Shown in pieces: positions 1 to 9,351 of a DNA stretch of 64,000 bases (its first letter is position 1; each line of letters starts with the position of its first letter). Under the pieces are notes generated by a model. The model searched no databases. It was given only the letters and a program-made list of their open reading frames with translations, and had not been told where the DNA came from. Made by a program: the position numbers and the translations under genes. Origin of the DNA: CAYNFR01 sp964616755 (lineage in GTDB: Bacteria > Bacteroidota > Bacteroidia > Chitinophagales > Saprospiraceae); assembly GCA_964616755.1 (NCBI GenBank), contig CAZTSI010000009.1, positions 22,779-86,778 on the forward strand, read 5' to 3'.

Positions 1-1748
1 AGGCTAAGCGTCAAGCCGAAAACCGCTCTTTAAGTGCCCGTGTCATTACTCCCCCTAGAGGTGTGATCACCGACCGAACCGGAAGACTAATCGTGGTCAA
101 CGAACCCTCTTACGATTTAGAGGTAGTGGTAAAGGAGATGGTTCCCGACATGGATACTTTAGCCTTTTGTGAATTGTTGAATATTTCAAAAGATGATTTT
201 AATCTATTATTTGATAAGATTCAATCCTATCCATATTTCAGACGAAACCTTCCTTTTACCTTTTTATCGAAATTATCCCCCAAAGAATACGCTGCTTTTC
301 AAGAACATTTATTTCGATTTCCAGGATTTTATCCAATCCTCAGACATCAACGAAACTATCCCTATCCTAATGGCGCGCACGTATTGGGTTATGTCAGTGA
401 GGTAAGTCCAAATGACATTGCCCTACAACCTGAAACCTATAGTATGGGCGACATCAAGGGCTCGAGTGGCGTGGAGCGGGTGTATGATAATTATTTGAGA
501 GGCAAAAAGGGCATTAAATATGTGCTCAAGGATAACCTTGGCCGCGAAGTAGGTAATTACGCAGATGGCGCACTTGACTCTTCGGCAATTAGTGGAGAGA
601 TGATCATCTCTTCATTGGACATAGAGTTACAGTCTTTAGGCGAGGAGCTTTTATCAAATAAACGCGGTAGTATTGTAGCGATTGAGCCTTCTACAGGAGA
701 GGTACTATGCATGGTTAGTAGCCCTTCTTATAACCCCAATGATCTAATATTGGGCAGAAATCGTAATGAAACCTACACACTACTGCTTAGTGATACAGCC
801 AACAGACCCTTATTAGATCGCAATATCCAAGCTCAATATCCCCCAGGGTCAATCTTCAAACCAATTTTGGCGCTTATCGCATTGCAAGAAGGTATTATTC
901 AGCCATCTAAAACGGTGAGCTGTGGAGGTGAATATGTGATTAATAGTCGCTTTATACAAGGTTGTTGGACACATCCTTCCCCGGTCAATTTGATTTCGGC
1001 TCTTCAATTTTCTTGCAATAGTTATTTCTTCCAATTGTTGAGGGATTTCATTGATCATTTTGGATACACTACACCTCAAATAGGGGTGGATAAGCTGCAT
1101 AACTATTTATTGAGATTTGGGCTTGGTCGACCTTTAGAGATCGATTTGGTTTCAGAATTAGGGGGTTTTGTACCTGACGGTAAATACTATGATAAATTAT
1201 ACAATACAAATGTATCTAGCTGGAGATCTACGGCGGTATTATCCATTGGTATAGGACAAGGGGAGCTTCAACTCACTACGCTACAGATGGCCAATCTTGC
1301 TGCGATCATTGCAAATAGAGGCTATTACTTTACCCCTCACTTAGTTAGGGGCATCGGCGATAAACAACAAAAGCCAGAAAGATTTAGAGTAAAAAATATC
1401 GTAGGGGTAGACGAGGCATATTTTCAGCCTATAATTGAGGGGATGATGCGCGTTATTGATTCGGGAACTGGGCGCAGAGGAGCTGTAATGGGTTATGAAA
1501 TAGGTGGCAAAACAGGCACCTCTCAAAATCCTCACGGAGTTGATCATTCTGTATTTTTTGCTTTTGGTTCAAAGGTCAATCCTAAAATTGCCATCGCTGT
1601 TTTTGTGGAAAACGCAGGAGGAGGTGGTGCTTTGGCCGCACCAATAGCTGGCCTAATGATCGAAAAATACTTGAACGATACACTTACGGCGGCTCGCCTC
1701 CTCCAAAAACAATCCTTAACGGATATGAATTTAATCAGTACGCCTTAA
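1..1748 (+). CDS. mrdA: penicillin-binding protein 2 (peptidoglycan D,D-transpeptidase), 5' end outside window
   Basis: Cross-links peptidoglycan during cell elongation; membrane-anchored with a periplasmic catalytic domain. The frame is open from the left edge (first full codon at nt 3), so the N-terminus and membrane anchor are missing; 581 residues are visible. The early stretch NRSLSARVITPPRG followed by ITDRTGR is the usual PBP2 pedestal motif. Numbering from nt 3, the transpeptidase motifs are all present: SxxK as S283-I-F-K, SxN as S337-C-N, and KTG at 503-505 in GGKTGTSQ. Only 15 nt separate it from folA, so the two may be co-transcribed. In many bacteria rodA and mreCD lie upstream, which cannot be seen here. 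A GTG at nt 63 is internal, not the start. Confidence 0.95.
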   Translation, partial: AKRQAENRSLSARVITPPRGVITDRTGRLIVVNEPSYDLEVVVKEMVPDMDTLAFCELLNISKDDFNLLFDKIQSYPYFRRNLPFTFLSKLSPKEYAAFQEHLFRFPGFYPILRHQRNYPYPNGAHVLGYVSEVSPNDIALQPETYSMGDIKGSSGVERVYDNYLRGKKGIKYVLKDNLGREVGNYADGALDSSAISGEMIISSLDIELQSLGEELLSNKRGSIVAIEPSTGEVLCMVSSPSYNPNDLILGRNRNETYTLLLSDTANRPLLDRNIQAQYPPGSIFKPILALIALQEGIIQPSKTVSCGGEYVINSRFIQGCWTHPSPVNLISALQFSCNSYFFQLLRDFIDHFGYTTPQIGVDKLHNYLLRFGLGRPLEIDLVSELGGFVPDGKYYDKLYNTNVSSWRSTAVLSIGIGQGELQLTTLQMANLAAIIANRGYYFTPHLVRGIGDKQQKPERFRVKNIVGVDEAYFQPIIEGMMRVIDSGTGRRGAVMGYEIGGKTGTSQNPHGVDHSVFFAFGSKVNPKIAIAVFVENAGGGGALAAPIAGLMIEKYLNDTLTAARLLQKQSLTDMNLISTP

Positions 1749-1763
1749 GTAGATTACGCTATT

Positions 1764-2264
1764 ATGATAATTTCTTCGATTGTTGCTAGAGCCGAAAATA
1801 GAGTCATTGGTATCTCTAATGATTTGCCTTGGCATTTGCCTAAAGACTTAAAATGGTTCATGAATAAAACAAAAGGCAGACACGTGATCATGGGCAGACG
1901 TTCTTTTGAATCTATACCAAAACCTCTTCCTAATCGAACCAATATTGTTATCACAAGGGATTCTGAATGGTATCACTCCGGGGTTGTTGTGGTAAAGAGC
2001 ATCGCCGAAGCACTTAGCTTTGCTGCGTCGCAAAGAGAAACAGAAGTATTTATTTTAGGGGGCGGTAAGATTTATGATCAAACCAAAGACATCTGGGAAA
2101 GGCTCTATTTAACCGAGGTGCATGCTGCCCCCCTTGGAGATACGTATTTCCCTGATATTGATGAAAATCAATACCATATCATCTTTGAAGAGCACCACAG
2201 TGTCGACGAGCACCATCAGTACGCATATACGTTCAAAATACTAGAGAGGAAAGTGGGAACTTGA
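1764..2264 (+). CDS. folA: dihydrofolate reductase
   Basis: Reduces 7,8-dihydrofolate to tetrahydrofolate with NADPH in the cytosol, feeding thymidylate and purine synthesis. 166 residues, normal for the family. The substrate loop NDLPWHLPKDLKWF (residues 19-32) contains the catalytic acid D28, the NADPH-binding segment MGRRSFESI lies near residue 43, and ILGGGKIYDQ near 96-105 is the second cofactor glycine motif. The ATG is 15 nt after the PBP2 stop, consistent with an operon. No resistance-type substitution can be judged from sequence alone. Confidence 0.96.
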   Translation: MIISSIVARAENRVIGISNDLPWHLPKDLKWFMNKTKGRHVIMGRRSFESIPKPLPNRTNIVITRDSEWYHSGVVVVKSIAEALSFAASQRETEVFILGGGKIYDQTKDIWERLYLTEVHAAPLGDTYFPDIDENQYHIIFEEHHSVDEHHQYAYTFKILERKVGT

Positions 2265-2473
2265 ATAAGATAAATGCGTAGAAATAAAAAACCAAGGTGA
2301 ACAACACTAAACCTTGAGTAGGATTTCTAACAACTAGGTTGCGAAGCTACTATCTTTTCTCAGAGATTGGTTTATTAAGGTCCGGTATTGCTTCCCTTGG
2401 TAATTCAAATATATAAAAATAACTATATGAAGTCAATAGTTAAGCAGATTCTTCTTTTATAGAAAGGTTAAAT

Positions 2474-2505
2474 TGACCAAAAATATAACGTTGGTCAGAT
2501 TTTTT
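2474..2505 (+). terminator. possible rho-independent terminator downstream of folA
   Basis: A 7-bp perfect stem TGACCAA / TTGGTCA (2474-2480 with 2491-2497) and a 10-nt loop are followed by GATTTTTT. It lies about 210 nt after the folA stop and just before the convergent glucosaminidase gene. The rest of 2265-2549 shows no convincing gene; minus-strand peptide-like stretches there are short and interrupted. Confidence 0.4.
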
Positions 2506-2549
2506 ATCACTGAATGGCGGCTTGGCGTACAAAGATAAATGCATATAAT

Positions 2550-3068
2550 TTACTCCGTAGAGTTCAAATCATAAGTATACAATTGATGTTTTTCAATCAA
2601 TTTGATCAATTTTTCATCATACAATGGATCGGTAGCATAGCCCGATTGTTTGAGACCTTTAGCCCAAGAAATATAATCTGTTTTGGCCAACGAAAAAAGG
2701 TGTTGATAGTGCGAGGAATATTTTAAAAAATTGGAATGATCTACGTACGAATCGATAACCCGCTCATATGCACGAAAACAGGATTCGAGTAATTTGCCCT
2801 GTTTATCGCGGTCGTCATCTTGGTGATAAAAAGTCTTTCCGCGCCAGTACGTTTTACATTTTATTCCAAAATGATTTTTAGAATTTTGAGCAAAAGAGGA
2901 TAATCCGCTGTTGGATTCTAACAGTGCTTGCGCTAGCTTTATGCTTGCTGGGACACCAGTTCGTTGCATTTCGATAACAGCTATATCTTTATATGCGGCA
3001 ATGTAGTCTTGCTGAATAAGGGTATTATCAAAGCTAAGTAAGCTTAGGAGGAATACAATGATGCTCAT
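2550..3068 (-). CDS. secreted glucosaminidase-family protein (FlgJ/LytG-like peptidoglycan hydrolase)
   Basis: Predicted endo-beta-N-acetylglucosaminidase acting on peptidoglycan in the periplasm or at the cell surface. I chose the ATG at 3068 rather than the open frame to 3257 because it gives a clean signal peptide (SIIVFLLSLLSF) and leaves 36 nt to the divergent gene at 3105 instead of overlapping it. The mature part has the family signature: GVPASIKLAQALLESNSG with likely catalytic E51, then KNHFGIKCK (about 64-72), and a C-terminal region with YATDPLY and repeated tyrosines. 172 residues, with no LysM repeats, which homologues often carry at the C-terminus. Exact bond specificity cannot be read from sequence. 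Confidence 0.82.
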   Translation of the reverse strand: MSIIVFLLSLLSFDNTLIQQDYIAAYKDIAVIEMQRTGVPASIKLAQALLESNSGLSSFAQNSKNHFGIKCKTYWRGKTFYHQDDDRDKQGKLLESCFRAYERVIDSYVDHSNFLKYSSHYQHLFSLAKTDYISWAKGLKQSGYATDPLYDEKLIKLIEKHQLYTYDLNSTE

Positions 3069-3104
3069 AAATTGGTTTATAACACTTAACTCAAGGCTAA
3101 AATC

Positions 3105-4043
3105 ATGCCATATAAAAGGGGGACAAAAAGAATTCTTGGCCAGTATGATTTGGGGGTTCCTGGACCTCTGTTCATTGCCATTGGGGGTATTCATGGCAAC
3201 GAACCTGCTGGGGTTAGAGCAATACAATTGTTGGCAAAAATGTTGGAAGTAGAACACATCACCAACCCCACTTTTACTTTTCAGGGAAGATTCTTAGGGC
3301 TCATAGGCAATCGTCGAGCGGCCATCGAAAAATCGAGGTATATCGACAAGGACTTAAATCGCGTATGGAAAGCCAATACACTTGCATTATGGCAAGCAAA
3401 CAAAAATACCCCCCCCTTTCACGAGGCTATCGAAGCTCTTGATATTTTGGCAACAATTCGTCGTGTAATTAAACGTCATCGCCCGAATTTTATGGTAATT
3501 CTAGACCTTCATACCACCTCATCAGGCGCTGGTATATTTGCAGTACCAACAGATCGAACTGACAGCAAATCTATGGCAAGGCAATTACATGCTCCCGTCA
3601 TTAAGGGTATGTTAAGGGGAGTTACTGGTACCTTACTTCATTTTTTTGACGGAAGTTTTGAAGGGATACCTACTACGGCTGTTAGCTTTGAAGGGGGGCA
3701 ACATGAAGATCCATTATCGGTTAATAGGTGCGTTGCCGCATTAATCAATGTGCTGCGAGCAAGTGGTATGGTCGATGCACATGCTGTTGAGAATATTCAT
3801 GACCAATTACTTATCACCCATGCCAAAGGGCTTCCACTTGAAACAAGCCTAGCCTACAAGCATAGCATAACCCCTGGTGATCAATTTGTCATGCTACCAG
3901 GCTTCATCAATTTTCAACCGATAAAGAAGGGTCAACTGGTCGCACATGATCGCAAGGGTCCCATTTACGCCCCTCTAGACGGTTATATTCTCATGCCCTT
4001 ATATCAGCGCCAAGGAGGTGAAGGGTTTTTTATAGTAATCTGA
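3105..4043 (+). CDS. succinylglutamate desuccinylase/aspartoacylase-family zinc hydrolase (M14 fold)
   Basis: Zinc-dependent amide hydrolase of the AstE/AspA group, probably cytosolic since no signal peptide is seen. Zinc ligands are visible as H30-G-N-E33 in GGIHGNEPAG and H136 in VILDLHTTSS; DLNRVW at 83-88 supplies the conserved arginine and E196 in SFEGGQ is the likely catalytic base. 312 residues, normal for the family. The C-terminal part (QPIKKGQLVAHDRKGPIYAPLDGYI) resembles the small beta domain of these enzymes. It is divergent from the glucosaminidase gene with a 36-nt gap. No arginine-succinyltransferase pathway genes are nearby, so the substrate is unknown; calling it astE would go too far. 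Confidence 0.85.
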   Translation: MPYKRGTKRILGQYDLGVPGPLFIAIGGIHGNEPAGVRAIQLLAKMLEVEHITNPTFTFQGRFLGLIGNRRAAIEKSRYIDKDLNRVWKANTLALWQANKNTPPFHEAIEALDILATIRRVIKRHRPNFMVILDLHTTSSGAGIFAVPTDRTDSKSMARQLHAPVIKGMLRGVTGTLLHFFDGSFEGIPTTAVSFEGGQHEDPLSVNRCVAALINVLRASGMVDAHAVENIHDQLLITHAKGLPLETSLAYKHSITPGDQFVMLPGFINFQPIKKGQLVAHDRKGPIYAPLDGYILMPLYQRQGGEGFFIVI

Positions 4044-4205
4044 TTTGGTGCACACAGCTGGCTCAAGAATTATTCATCAAATCTGCTGACGCCATACCCG
4101 AAATATGTTCATTTTGCAACCGACTAGAACCGGCGTCATTTATCTAGCTAAGGCCACTCTAAAAAACACTGAATCTAATATACTGATAAATAACGTTTTA
4201 TAAAC

Positions 4206-4263
4206 TGTCCACCTGTTGTCCACCCACCATTTTTGGACATTACTCAAAAGGACTTTAAGCTTG
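4206..4263 (+). promoter_or_regulatory. promoter with overlapping repeat (candidate operator) for the HTH/surface-protein operon
   Basis: TTTTG (4231-4235), a 20-nt spacer and TAAGCTTG (4256-4263) match the Bacteroidota form TTTG-N20-TAnnTTTG with one mismatch; the start would fall near 4270, 20 nt before the HTH ATG. Directly upstream lie two direct copies of TGTCCACC (4206-4213, 4217-4224), and an inverted half, TGGACA (4234-4239), overlaps the -33 element. This looks like a regulator binding site. The rest of 4044-4205 shows nothing clear except TGACGCC/GGCGTCA arms far apart. Confidence 0.5.
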
Positions 4264-4289
4264 CATTGATTCTTAAAAAAATGTAGATC

Positions 4290-4538
4290 ATGCTTACAGC
4301 CGTCCATCACCATCCTAATGCACGTTTGTTGTCACATCGTGAAAGAGAAGTGTTAGAGCTCTTGTCTTTTGGTCATTCCTCACATGAAATTGCTTCTGTT
4401 CTTTTTGTCAGCAGTCATACAGTTAATGATCATCGCAAAGCCTTGCGCGAAAAATTGAAGGCCAAAAATGTCGCTCAGATGATCCGCAAAGGATTTGAAT
4501 GTCAATTGTTAAATCATTCTTCAACTCAGATATCATGA
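4290..4538 (+). CDS. stand-alone LuxR/GerE-type HTH DNA-binding protein
   Basis: 82 residues that are nearly all HTH: LSHREREVLELLSFGHSSHEIA then LFVSSHTVNDHRKALREKLKAKN (about residues 14-62), the standard four-helix GerE fold with recognition helix around SSHTVNDHRKAL. No receiver, PAS or other sensor domain is attached. Its stop codon overlaps the start of the 1600-residue secreted protein (ATGA, 4535-4538), so translation of the two is probably coupled. The promoter upstream contains repeats that could be its own target, suggesting autoregulation (inference). It could be the detached output domain of a two-component pair whose partner is elsewhere. Confidence 0.85.
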   Translation: MLTAVHHHPNARLLSHREREVLELLSFGHSSHEIASVLFVSSHTVNDHRKALREKLKAKNVAQMIRKGFECQLLNHSSTQIS

Positions 4539-7500
4539 GAAATAACCAATTAAACACCCTACTATTCGCGCTTTGCCTAATACTGTCGTTGGCAAAGCTC
4601 AATGCTCAAGTCACCAATGACAATAGATTCAATTTATTTGTCGAATGGGTGGGAACGAGCTATGCCTTAGATGATCAAAATGGAACAAACTATATCACGT
4701 TTCTTGCCGATGCTGCTGTTGATACAGACAATAAGGCTACTTGGTTGCACAATACGACAACTGGCGCAGGGTATTCACACTCAGTTCAATGGGATTATGA
4801 CACCCCTGAAACCCGAGAAGATGGCAAATTTTACAGAGCGCTTTTAGACCAACAAAATACATCATCACAACACTATGATATAAGTTTTATGGCCTTCCAA
4901 AATAACTGTGGCAATCGTTTGGTGTTTGATGAATGTTGCGGCTTTTTGTGTCTTGGAGGCAATGATGTCGGAAGGCTTAATTACTACTATTGGTGGAACA
5001 CTAGATATGAAAATGAGGTTGGCCAATTATACTACCGCTGGATTGGTGATGTAAATAATGCCAGGATACGCCTTCGACATGCTTGGAGATTTCACAATGG
5101 CGACAGTTTTGGAAAGCCCTTAACTTTTGGTTCACTTCCCAATAATGAATGGCGTACTCATACGAATTATAACAGAAGAAATGCAAGCGGAGCCCCTTCG
5201 CATCTGGGTTATCTTAACGCTTGGACTACAGGTCAAAACGCGGCATTCTCAGACGCGCCCGATGTGACATATAAATTCGAACTATCGGAAACGCGTTTTG
5301 TCACAGCGACTACTAATTATTCCCAAACCAATTTTGATACACGTCTGCACATCGCAAAACAAACGAGCCCAACCGAATGGGAGCTGCTTAGCTCTAACAG
5401 CGATCTCTCTTCTTCCAATGTCAAGTCTTCTATCCAACAACTGTTAGATCCGGGCACCTATTATGTGATTGTCGAAGGTGAAAATTCTACAGCGGCAGGC
5501 AAGTTTGTATTAGGTTTGTATTCTGCCGGGGCAGAACTCTCTGCTGGTGAAATTTTTCACCCGGAGCCTTGGGTCAAACAGGGCTGTAATCTTACCAAAG
5601 AAATAATCAACAGTGTACCGGCCTCTAGTCCCGTACCTTACACTTATTCATGGCAACAACGTCCTGAGGGTGGAACCGAATGGACCGTTATCGCTGGCGC
5701 CAACGAAGAGAATCTTACTGCAAATAACATTGCTAACTTTACACAGAATACCGAGTTTCGCAGACGAATTACTACCGTTGGCATTGAACGATTTTCAAAT
5801 ATTGTTAAGATCCAAGTTGTTCCGTTAAGTGCCGCAAATGGAAGAATTCAAGGAACGGTTCAGGGTCGAGATGGAATTGGTGTTGTGCCGGGTGTCGATG
5901 TGTTTGCCGTGTCTGATCCACCAGTGCATGGTGATTGCTTGTCACATTTCTATAAATCCACAACAAACGCCAATGGGCAATTTGACATATCGGATATTTA
6001 TTATGGCGTAGATTCAGCTAACACACAGTACAAACTCTATGCAGTCTTTCAGGATCACAAATTTAAACCCGATACGCTCTATCTGCCTGGTAAAATGAAA
6101 TCTAGCACCAGGTCATTTACTAATCAGATCATTGAAGATACAACCGTCATATTTTTGAATGGTTCGATCATTCAGGCAGATATTAGTTCGATAGCCAACA
6201 CCAGCTGTCCAATGGAAGGAGTAAATTTTTATTTAAAAAAGGATTCTGGGCCTGAATTATTTCAGACTGAAATAACGGATGAAAATGGCTTATTTGGTGT
6301 GCCTCTGCTTAGTGTTGGTAATTATGCCCTGCGACCTGAGCTGAAGTTGCATCCAGATTCTCTGTCCCATTTATTTTCTCCTGTGGAGGCAAACTTTACT
6401 AATGTAGTTTCGGATGTGAACAATATCTTCTTTGAGGATCTGCAACGACACACTATTTCTGGTGCCTTATATTCTTGTGGGAATTATCGTTTTGGGGGTC
6501 TGCGTTTATTGTTTGAAGATGATCCAGGGTGCTTTAAGTTTGTCGTTGACATGGATGCCAGCGGCAATTTTTCTAAAGAAGTACCCGCTAGAGAATACCG
6601 TGTATCTGTGCTAGACGCGGATTTAGGGACATTAGAGGAAGAAAATGGCTATCGTCTTGAAAACTTGTTGTTATATTTTAACCAAGCCATTATTGTCGAT
6701 GCCAGCCACCAGGATGTATTTATAGATTTCTTTTATCGACAAGAACCGGCCATTGAAGTTGTCGGCCTTGATGCTAGCAGCTGTGGTGCTATCGTACTCG
6801 AACAAGGTGAGTCCAAGTTGTTGAGCTTTTTTGTTACGGAAACCAATACAGATGGCTGCCCGATGGATACAGGTATATTGGTTATTGTAGACGAAGTGAG
6901 TGAGAGAGAGATAATGGAGTTGCCCATTAGCCAAGGGGTAGTGCGATATAAAATCATGCCTGGCGACCCTAACTTCTTTCCGCCATTTACTAAAAATTTG
7001 ACTGTAGAAGCACGGCATCTTGATCGTCCTGAAATACGCTCGACAAGATCTATCGATATCATAATAGAGGGGTTTAAGCAGCGAGAATCCACCTTTACAA
7101 CAGTATCTCCAGAACTTCCCTTTATTATTCTTAGAGATCCTCCGGGAGATCAGAGTTACGCCTATATACAGGAGGCCACTACTACTGAAATGGCCGCAGA
7201 GTTTTTTATTAAATCCGGAGGAAGCATCAGTGTTTGGAATAAAGCAAAAGTAGGCGCTAAGTTCGAAGCCGGCTTTTTGGGATTTTCAACAGAATCACAC
7301 TTTTGGGGAGAGATAGAAGGCGAAACTTCTGTGACCGCCACGAATACATCCTTGACAGAGACGCTATTGAGTTTTACGACGGGCAGTAGATTTGGCACAT
7401 CGACATTGGAGGAACTAAGTGCTATAGGATCACTCGGCGATCTCTATGTTGGAGCTGCGATGAACCTCATTTATGCCAAAGCTGATGTGCTAAACTTTGA

Positions 7501-9337
7501 TGAGACCCAATGTGCACCAGAAATAGACATAGAATTGATAATGGGTAATGCAGATTTAGAAACACAATTTGTTTACTCCGAATATTCTTTAGTCAATTCA
7601 ATAATTCCGAGTCTTGAAGATTTGAGAGATCTTCAAACAGATGATGCAGAAAGGGACTATTATCAAAACCAAATAAATCTGTGGAATCAAACGATCAGCG
7701 AGAATCACCGTCTAAAGGAAATTGCTCAACGACACTCGAGTTTTCCATCCAACATTTCGTGGAGTGGTGGTGGTGCACAACAGGAATATTTCTCAGAAGC
7801 GAGGTCGTCATCGCGGCTATTTTTAGAATTTGGGGTAGAAATTGATCGAACAATTGCGGCAGAACTTGGATTTGAAGTGGGAGGGGTAGGACGTTCGGGA
7901 GGAGTGATTATTAACACTCGTCTAGAATTAGGAGGAAGCGCTACAACTAGCACCACCCAAAGCAGAAGAGTAGGTTTTGTACTTCAGGACAATGATAACT
8001 TAGATCGATTTAACACGATTGTCAAAGAATGTCCTGTCTACGGAACGCCAATATTTGAAGATGTATCGGCCATCACTAGTTGCCCATATATGCCTGGAAC
8101 CTCTGCCATTGATGGCCCACAATTGAATATTGTAGGAAGTTCTATCTTGAGCAATGTCAATCCGGCATCGGCTGCCGTTTTTACCCTTCGGCTTACAAAT
8201 GCCAGTCCAGATCAAAAAACTCGTTCTTATCTTATCGATCTTATATCCAGCCAAGGCGCCCTTATTACTACCGATGGCTTGGGTACGTTTCCAATCGAAG
8301 TCAATAATCTTGGATATGGAAATTCAAAAGAAGTTCAGATTGGTGTATCCCGCGGGTTTGATCCATCTTTATTTGCATTTGAAGGAGTAAGCTTTATAGC
8401 CTATCCAAAAACTTGTGCCGATTTTTCAGAAGAGGTGACAGACAAAGTATCCGTTTCTGCCTATTTTAGCTCCACTTGTCCGAGCATTACCATGGCTTCG
8501 CCAGCTGATGGGTGGCTTAATAATAGCGACGATGACAATGTTCAAATAGTCCACCTTAGCAACTATGATGTGGCGGCATTGACGGAGGTGATAGTTCAGT
8601 ATTCTAAGAAGGGCGATAATGCTTGGCAGATCGCCTTGTCCGTTCCATCTTCTGCTCTTAATCCCAATAGTACGGCAGGCAGCTTTGTAGAATGGGATAT
8701 TGCCCATGTTCCTGACGGCGAATATGAACTACGGCTAAGAATTGCGTGTGTGTCATCAACAATTTTCACTCCTCGAGTCTCGGGCACAATAGATCGCTCA
8801 GCACCGGTTGTCTTTGGTATTCCCTCACCAATTGACGATATTTATGATCAGGCAATGAATGATGTAATTAGTGTTTCTTTTGATGAAAAGCTAAATTGTG
8901 CCGCAGCCACAGCTTCATTGATCGATTTAGAGACAAATGAAGTGTTCGATGTACAATTGAGCTGTTTTGACAATACTGCGGTTGTAACACCCTCATTAGT
9001 TTTAGAAAGCCGTGGCCCAGCGGCCTATCGTATACAGATTATGGGTATTAAAGACTTACATGGAAACCAACGAGATGTATATTCATGGGTGTTTCTCGTT
9101 GGAGATTATATTTACGATCCTGGCTGTAGTCCTGTTATGATATCCAATAATAATGAGAACCAAAACGCGATTAGCCAGAGCATTTATCGTGCTATTAGTA
9201 TTAATTCAAATGGATCAATTATAAATGGCACTAATGTTGGCTACAAGGCGGAGGAAGAAATAGGCCTGTTGGCAGGCTTCACCGTCAACCATGGAGGAAT
9301 ACTCGAAGCGTCTATTGAAAATTGTGCTAATGACTAA
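4535..9337 (+). CDS. giant secreted multidomain surface protein with C-terminal coathanger-type stack
   Basis: 1600 residues from the ATG at 4535, which overlaps the HTH stop as ATGA and begins directly with a signal peptide (NTLLFALCLILSLAKLNAQ). Visible parts in order: an N-terminal region with Cys-rich NNCGNRLVFDECCGFLC; a pre-peptidase-C-like beta domain (about 240-335, ending LDPGTYYVIVEGEN); carboxypeptidase-regulatory-like beta sandwiches near 435-530 and 545-660; a long middle part with a short coiled stretch (RDYYQNQINLW) and a glycine-rich hydrophobic segment near 1108-1140; a module with PVYGTPIFEDV and SCPYMPGT; two Ig-like units (about 1318-1400, 1420-1515); and a C-terminal repeat with EEIGLLAGFTVNHGG, typical of coathanger stack domains in Saprospiria surface proteins. 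No usual type IX C-terminal sorting domain is seen. Function unknown; an adhesin or structural surface protein is an inference. Confidence 0.85.
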   Translation: MRNNQLNTLLFALCLILSLAKLNAQVTNDNRFNLFVEWVGTSYALDDQNGTNYITFLADAAVDTDNKATWLHNTTTGAGYSHSVQWDYDTPETREDGKFYRALLDQQNTSSQHYDISFMAFQNNCGNRLVFDECCGFLCLGGNDVGRLNYYYWWNTRYENEVGQLYYRWIGDVNNARIRLRHAWRFHNGDSFGKPLTFGSLPNNEWRTHTNYNRRNASGAPSHLGYLNAWTTGQNAAFSDAPDVTYKFELSETRFVTATTNYSQTNFDTRLHIAKQTSPTEWELLSSNSDLSSSNVKSSIQQLLDPGTYYVIVEGENSTAAGKFVLGLYSAGAELSAGEIFHPEPWVKQGCNLTKEIINSVPASSPVPYTYSWQQRPEGGTEWTVIAGANEENLTANNIANFTQNTEFRRRITTVGIERFSNIVKIQVVPLSAANGRIQGTVQGRDGIGVVPGVDVFAVSDPPVHGDCLSHFYKSTTNANGQFDISDIYYGVDSANTQYKLYAVFQDHKFKPDTLYLPGKMKSSTRSFTNQIIEDTTVIFLNGSIIQADISSIANTSCPMEGVNFYLKKDSGPELFQTEITDENGLFGVPLLSVGNYALRPELKLHPDSLSHLFSPVEANFTNVVSDVNNIFFEDLQRHTISGALYSCGNYRFGGLRLLFEDDPGCFKFVVDMDASGNFSKEVPAREYRVSVLDADLGTLEEENGYRLENLLLYFNQAIIVDASHQDVFIDFFYRQEPAIEVVGLDASSCGAIVLEQGESKLLSFFVTETNTDGCPMDTGILVIVDEVSEREIMELPISQGVVRYKIMPGDPNFFPPFTKNLTVEARHLDRPEIRSTRSIDIIIEGFKQRESTFTTVSPELPFIILRDPPGDQSYAYIQEATTTEMAAEFFIKSGGSISVWNKAKVGAKFEAGFLGFSTESHFWGEIEGETSVTATNTSLTETLLSFTTGSRFGTSTLEELSAIGSLGDLYVGAAMNLIYAKADVLNFDETQCAPEIDIELIMGNADLETQFVYSEYSLVNSIIPSLEDLRDLQTDDAERDYYQNQINLWNQTISENHRLKEIAQRHSSFPSNISWSGGGAQQEYFSEARSSSRLFLEFGVEIDRTIAAELGFEVGGVGRSGGVIINTRLELGGSATTSTTQSRRVGFVLQDNDNLDRFNTIVKECPVYGTPIFEDVSAITSCPYMPGTSAIDGPQLNIVGSSILSNVNPASAAVFTLRLTNASPDQKTRSYLIDLISSQGALITTDGLGTFPIEVNNLGYGNSKEVQIGVSRGFDPSLFAFEGVSFIAYPKTCADFSEEVTDKVSVSAYFSSTCPSITMASPADGWLNNSDDDNVQIVHLSNYDVAALTEVIVQYSKKGDNAWQIALSVPSSALNPNSTAGSFVEWDIAHVPDGEYELRLRIACVSSTIFTPRVSGTIDRSAPVVFGIPSPIDDIYDQAMNDVISVSFDEKLNCAAATASLIDLETNEVFDVQLSCFDNTAVVTPSLVLESRGPAAYRIQIMGIKDLHGNQRDVYSWVFLVGDYIYDPGCSPVMISNNNENQNAISQSIYRAISINSNGSIINGTNVGYKAEEEIGLLAGFTVNHGGILEASIENCAND

Positions 9338-9351
9338 TCAAGTCTGAATAC

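Noticed and set aside
2265..2470. Protein-like minus-strand stretches between folA and the glucosaminidase gene
   Set aside because: Short, interrupted by stops and partly antisense to folA; no family resemblance.
3069..3257. N-terminal extension of the glucosaminidase frame
   Set aside because: It overlaps the divergent M14-type gene for over 150 nt, and the internal ATG at 3068 starts a clean signal peptide.
4088..4139. TGACGCC/GGCGTCA arms as a terminator after the M14-type gene
   Set aside because: 38-nt loop and no T run.
4535..9337. Type IX secretion C-terminal sorting domain on the giant, VWA and BNR proteins
   Set aside because: The ends do not show the usual sorting-domain pattern; the giant protein ends in a coathanger-type repeat and the VWA protein in a dockerin-like segment.
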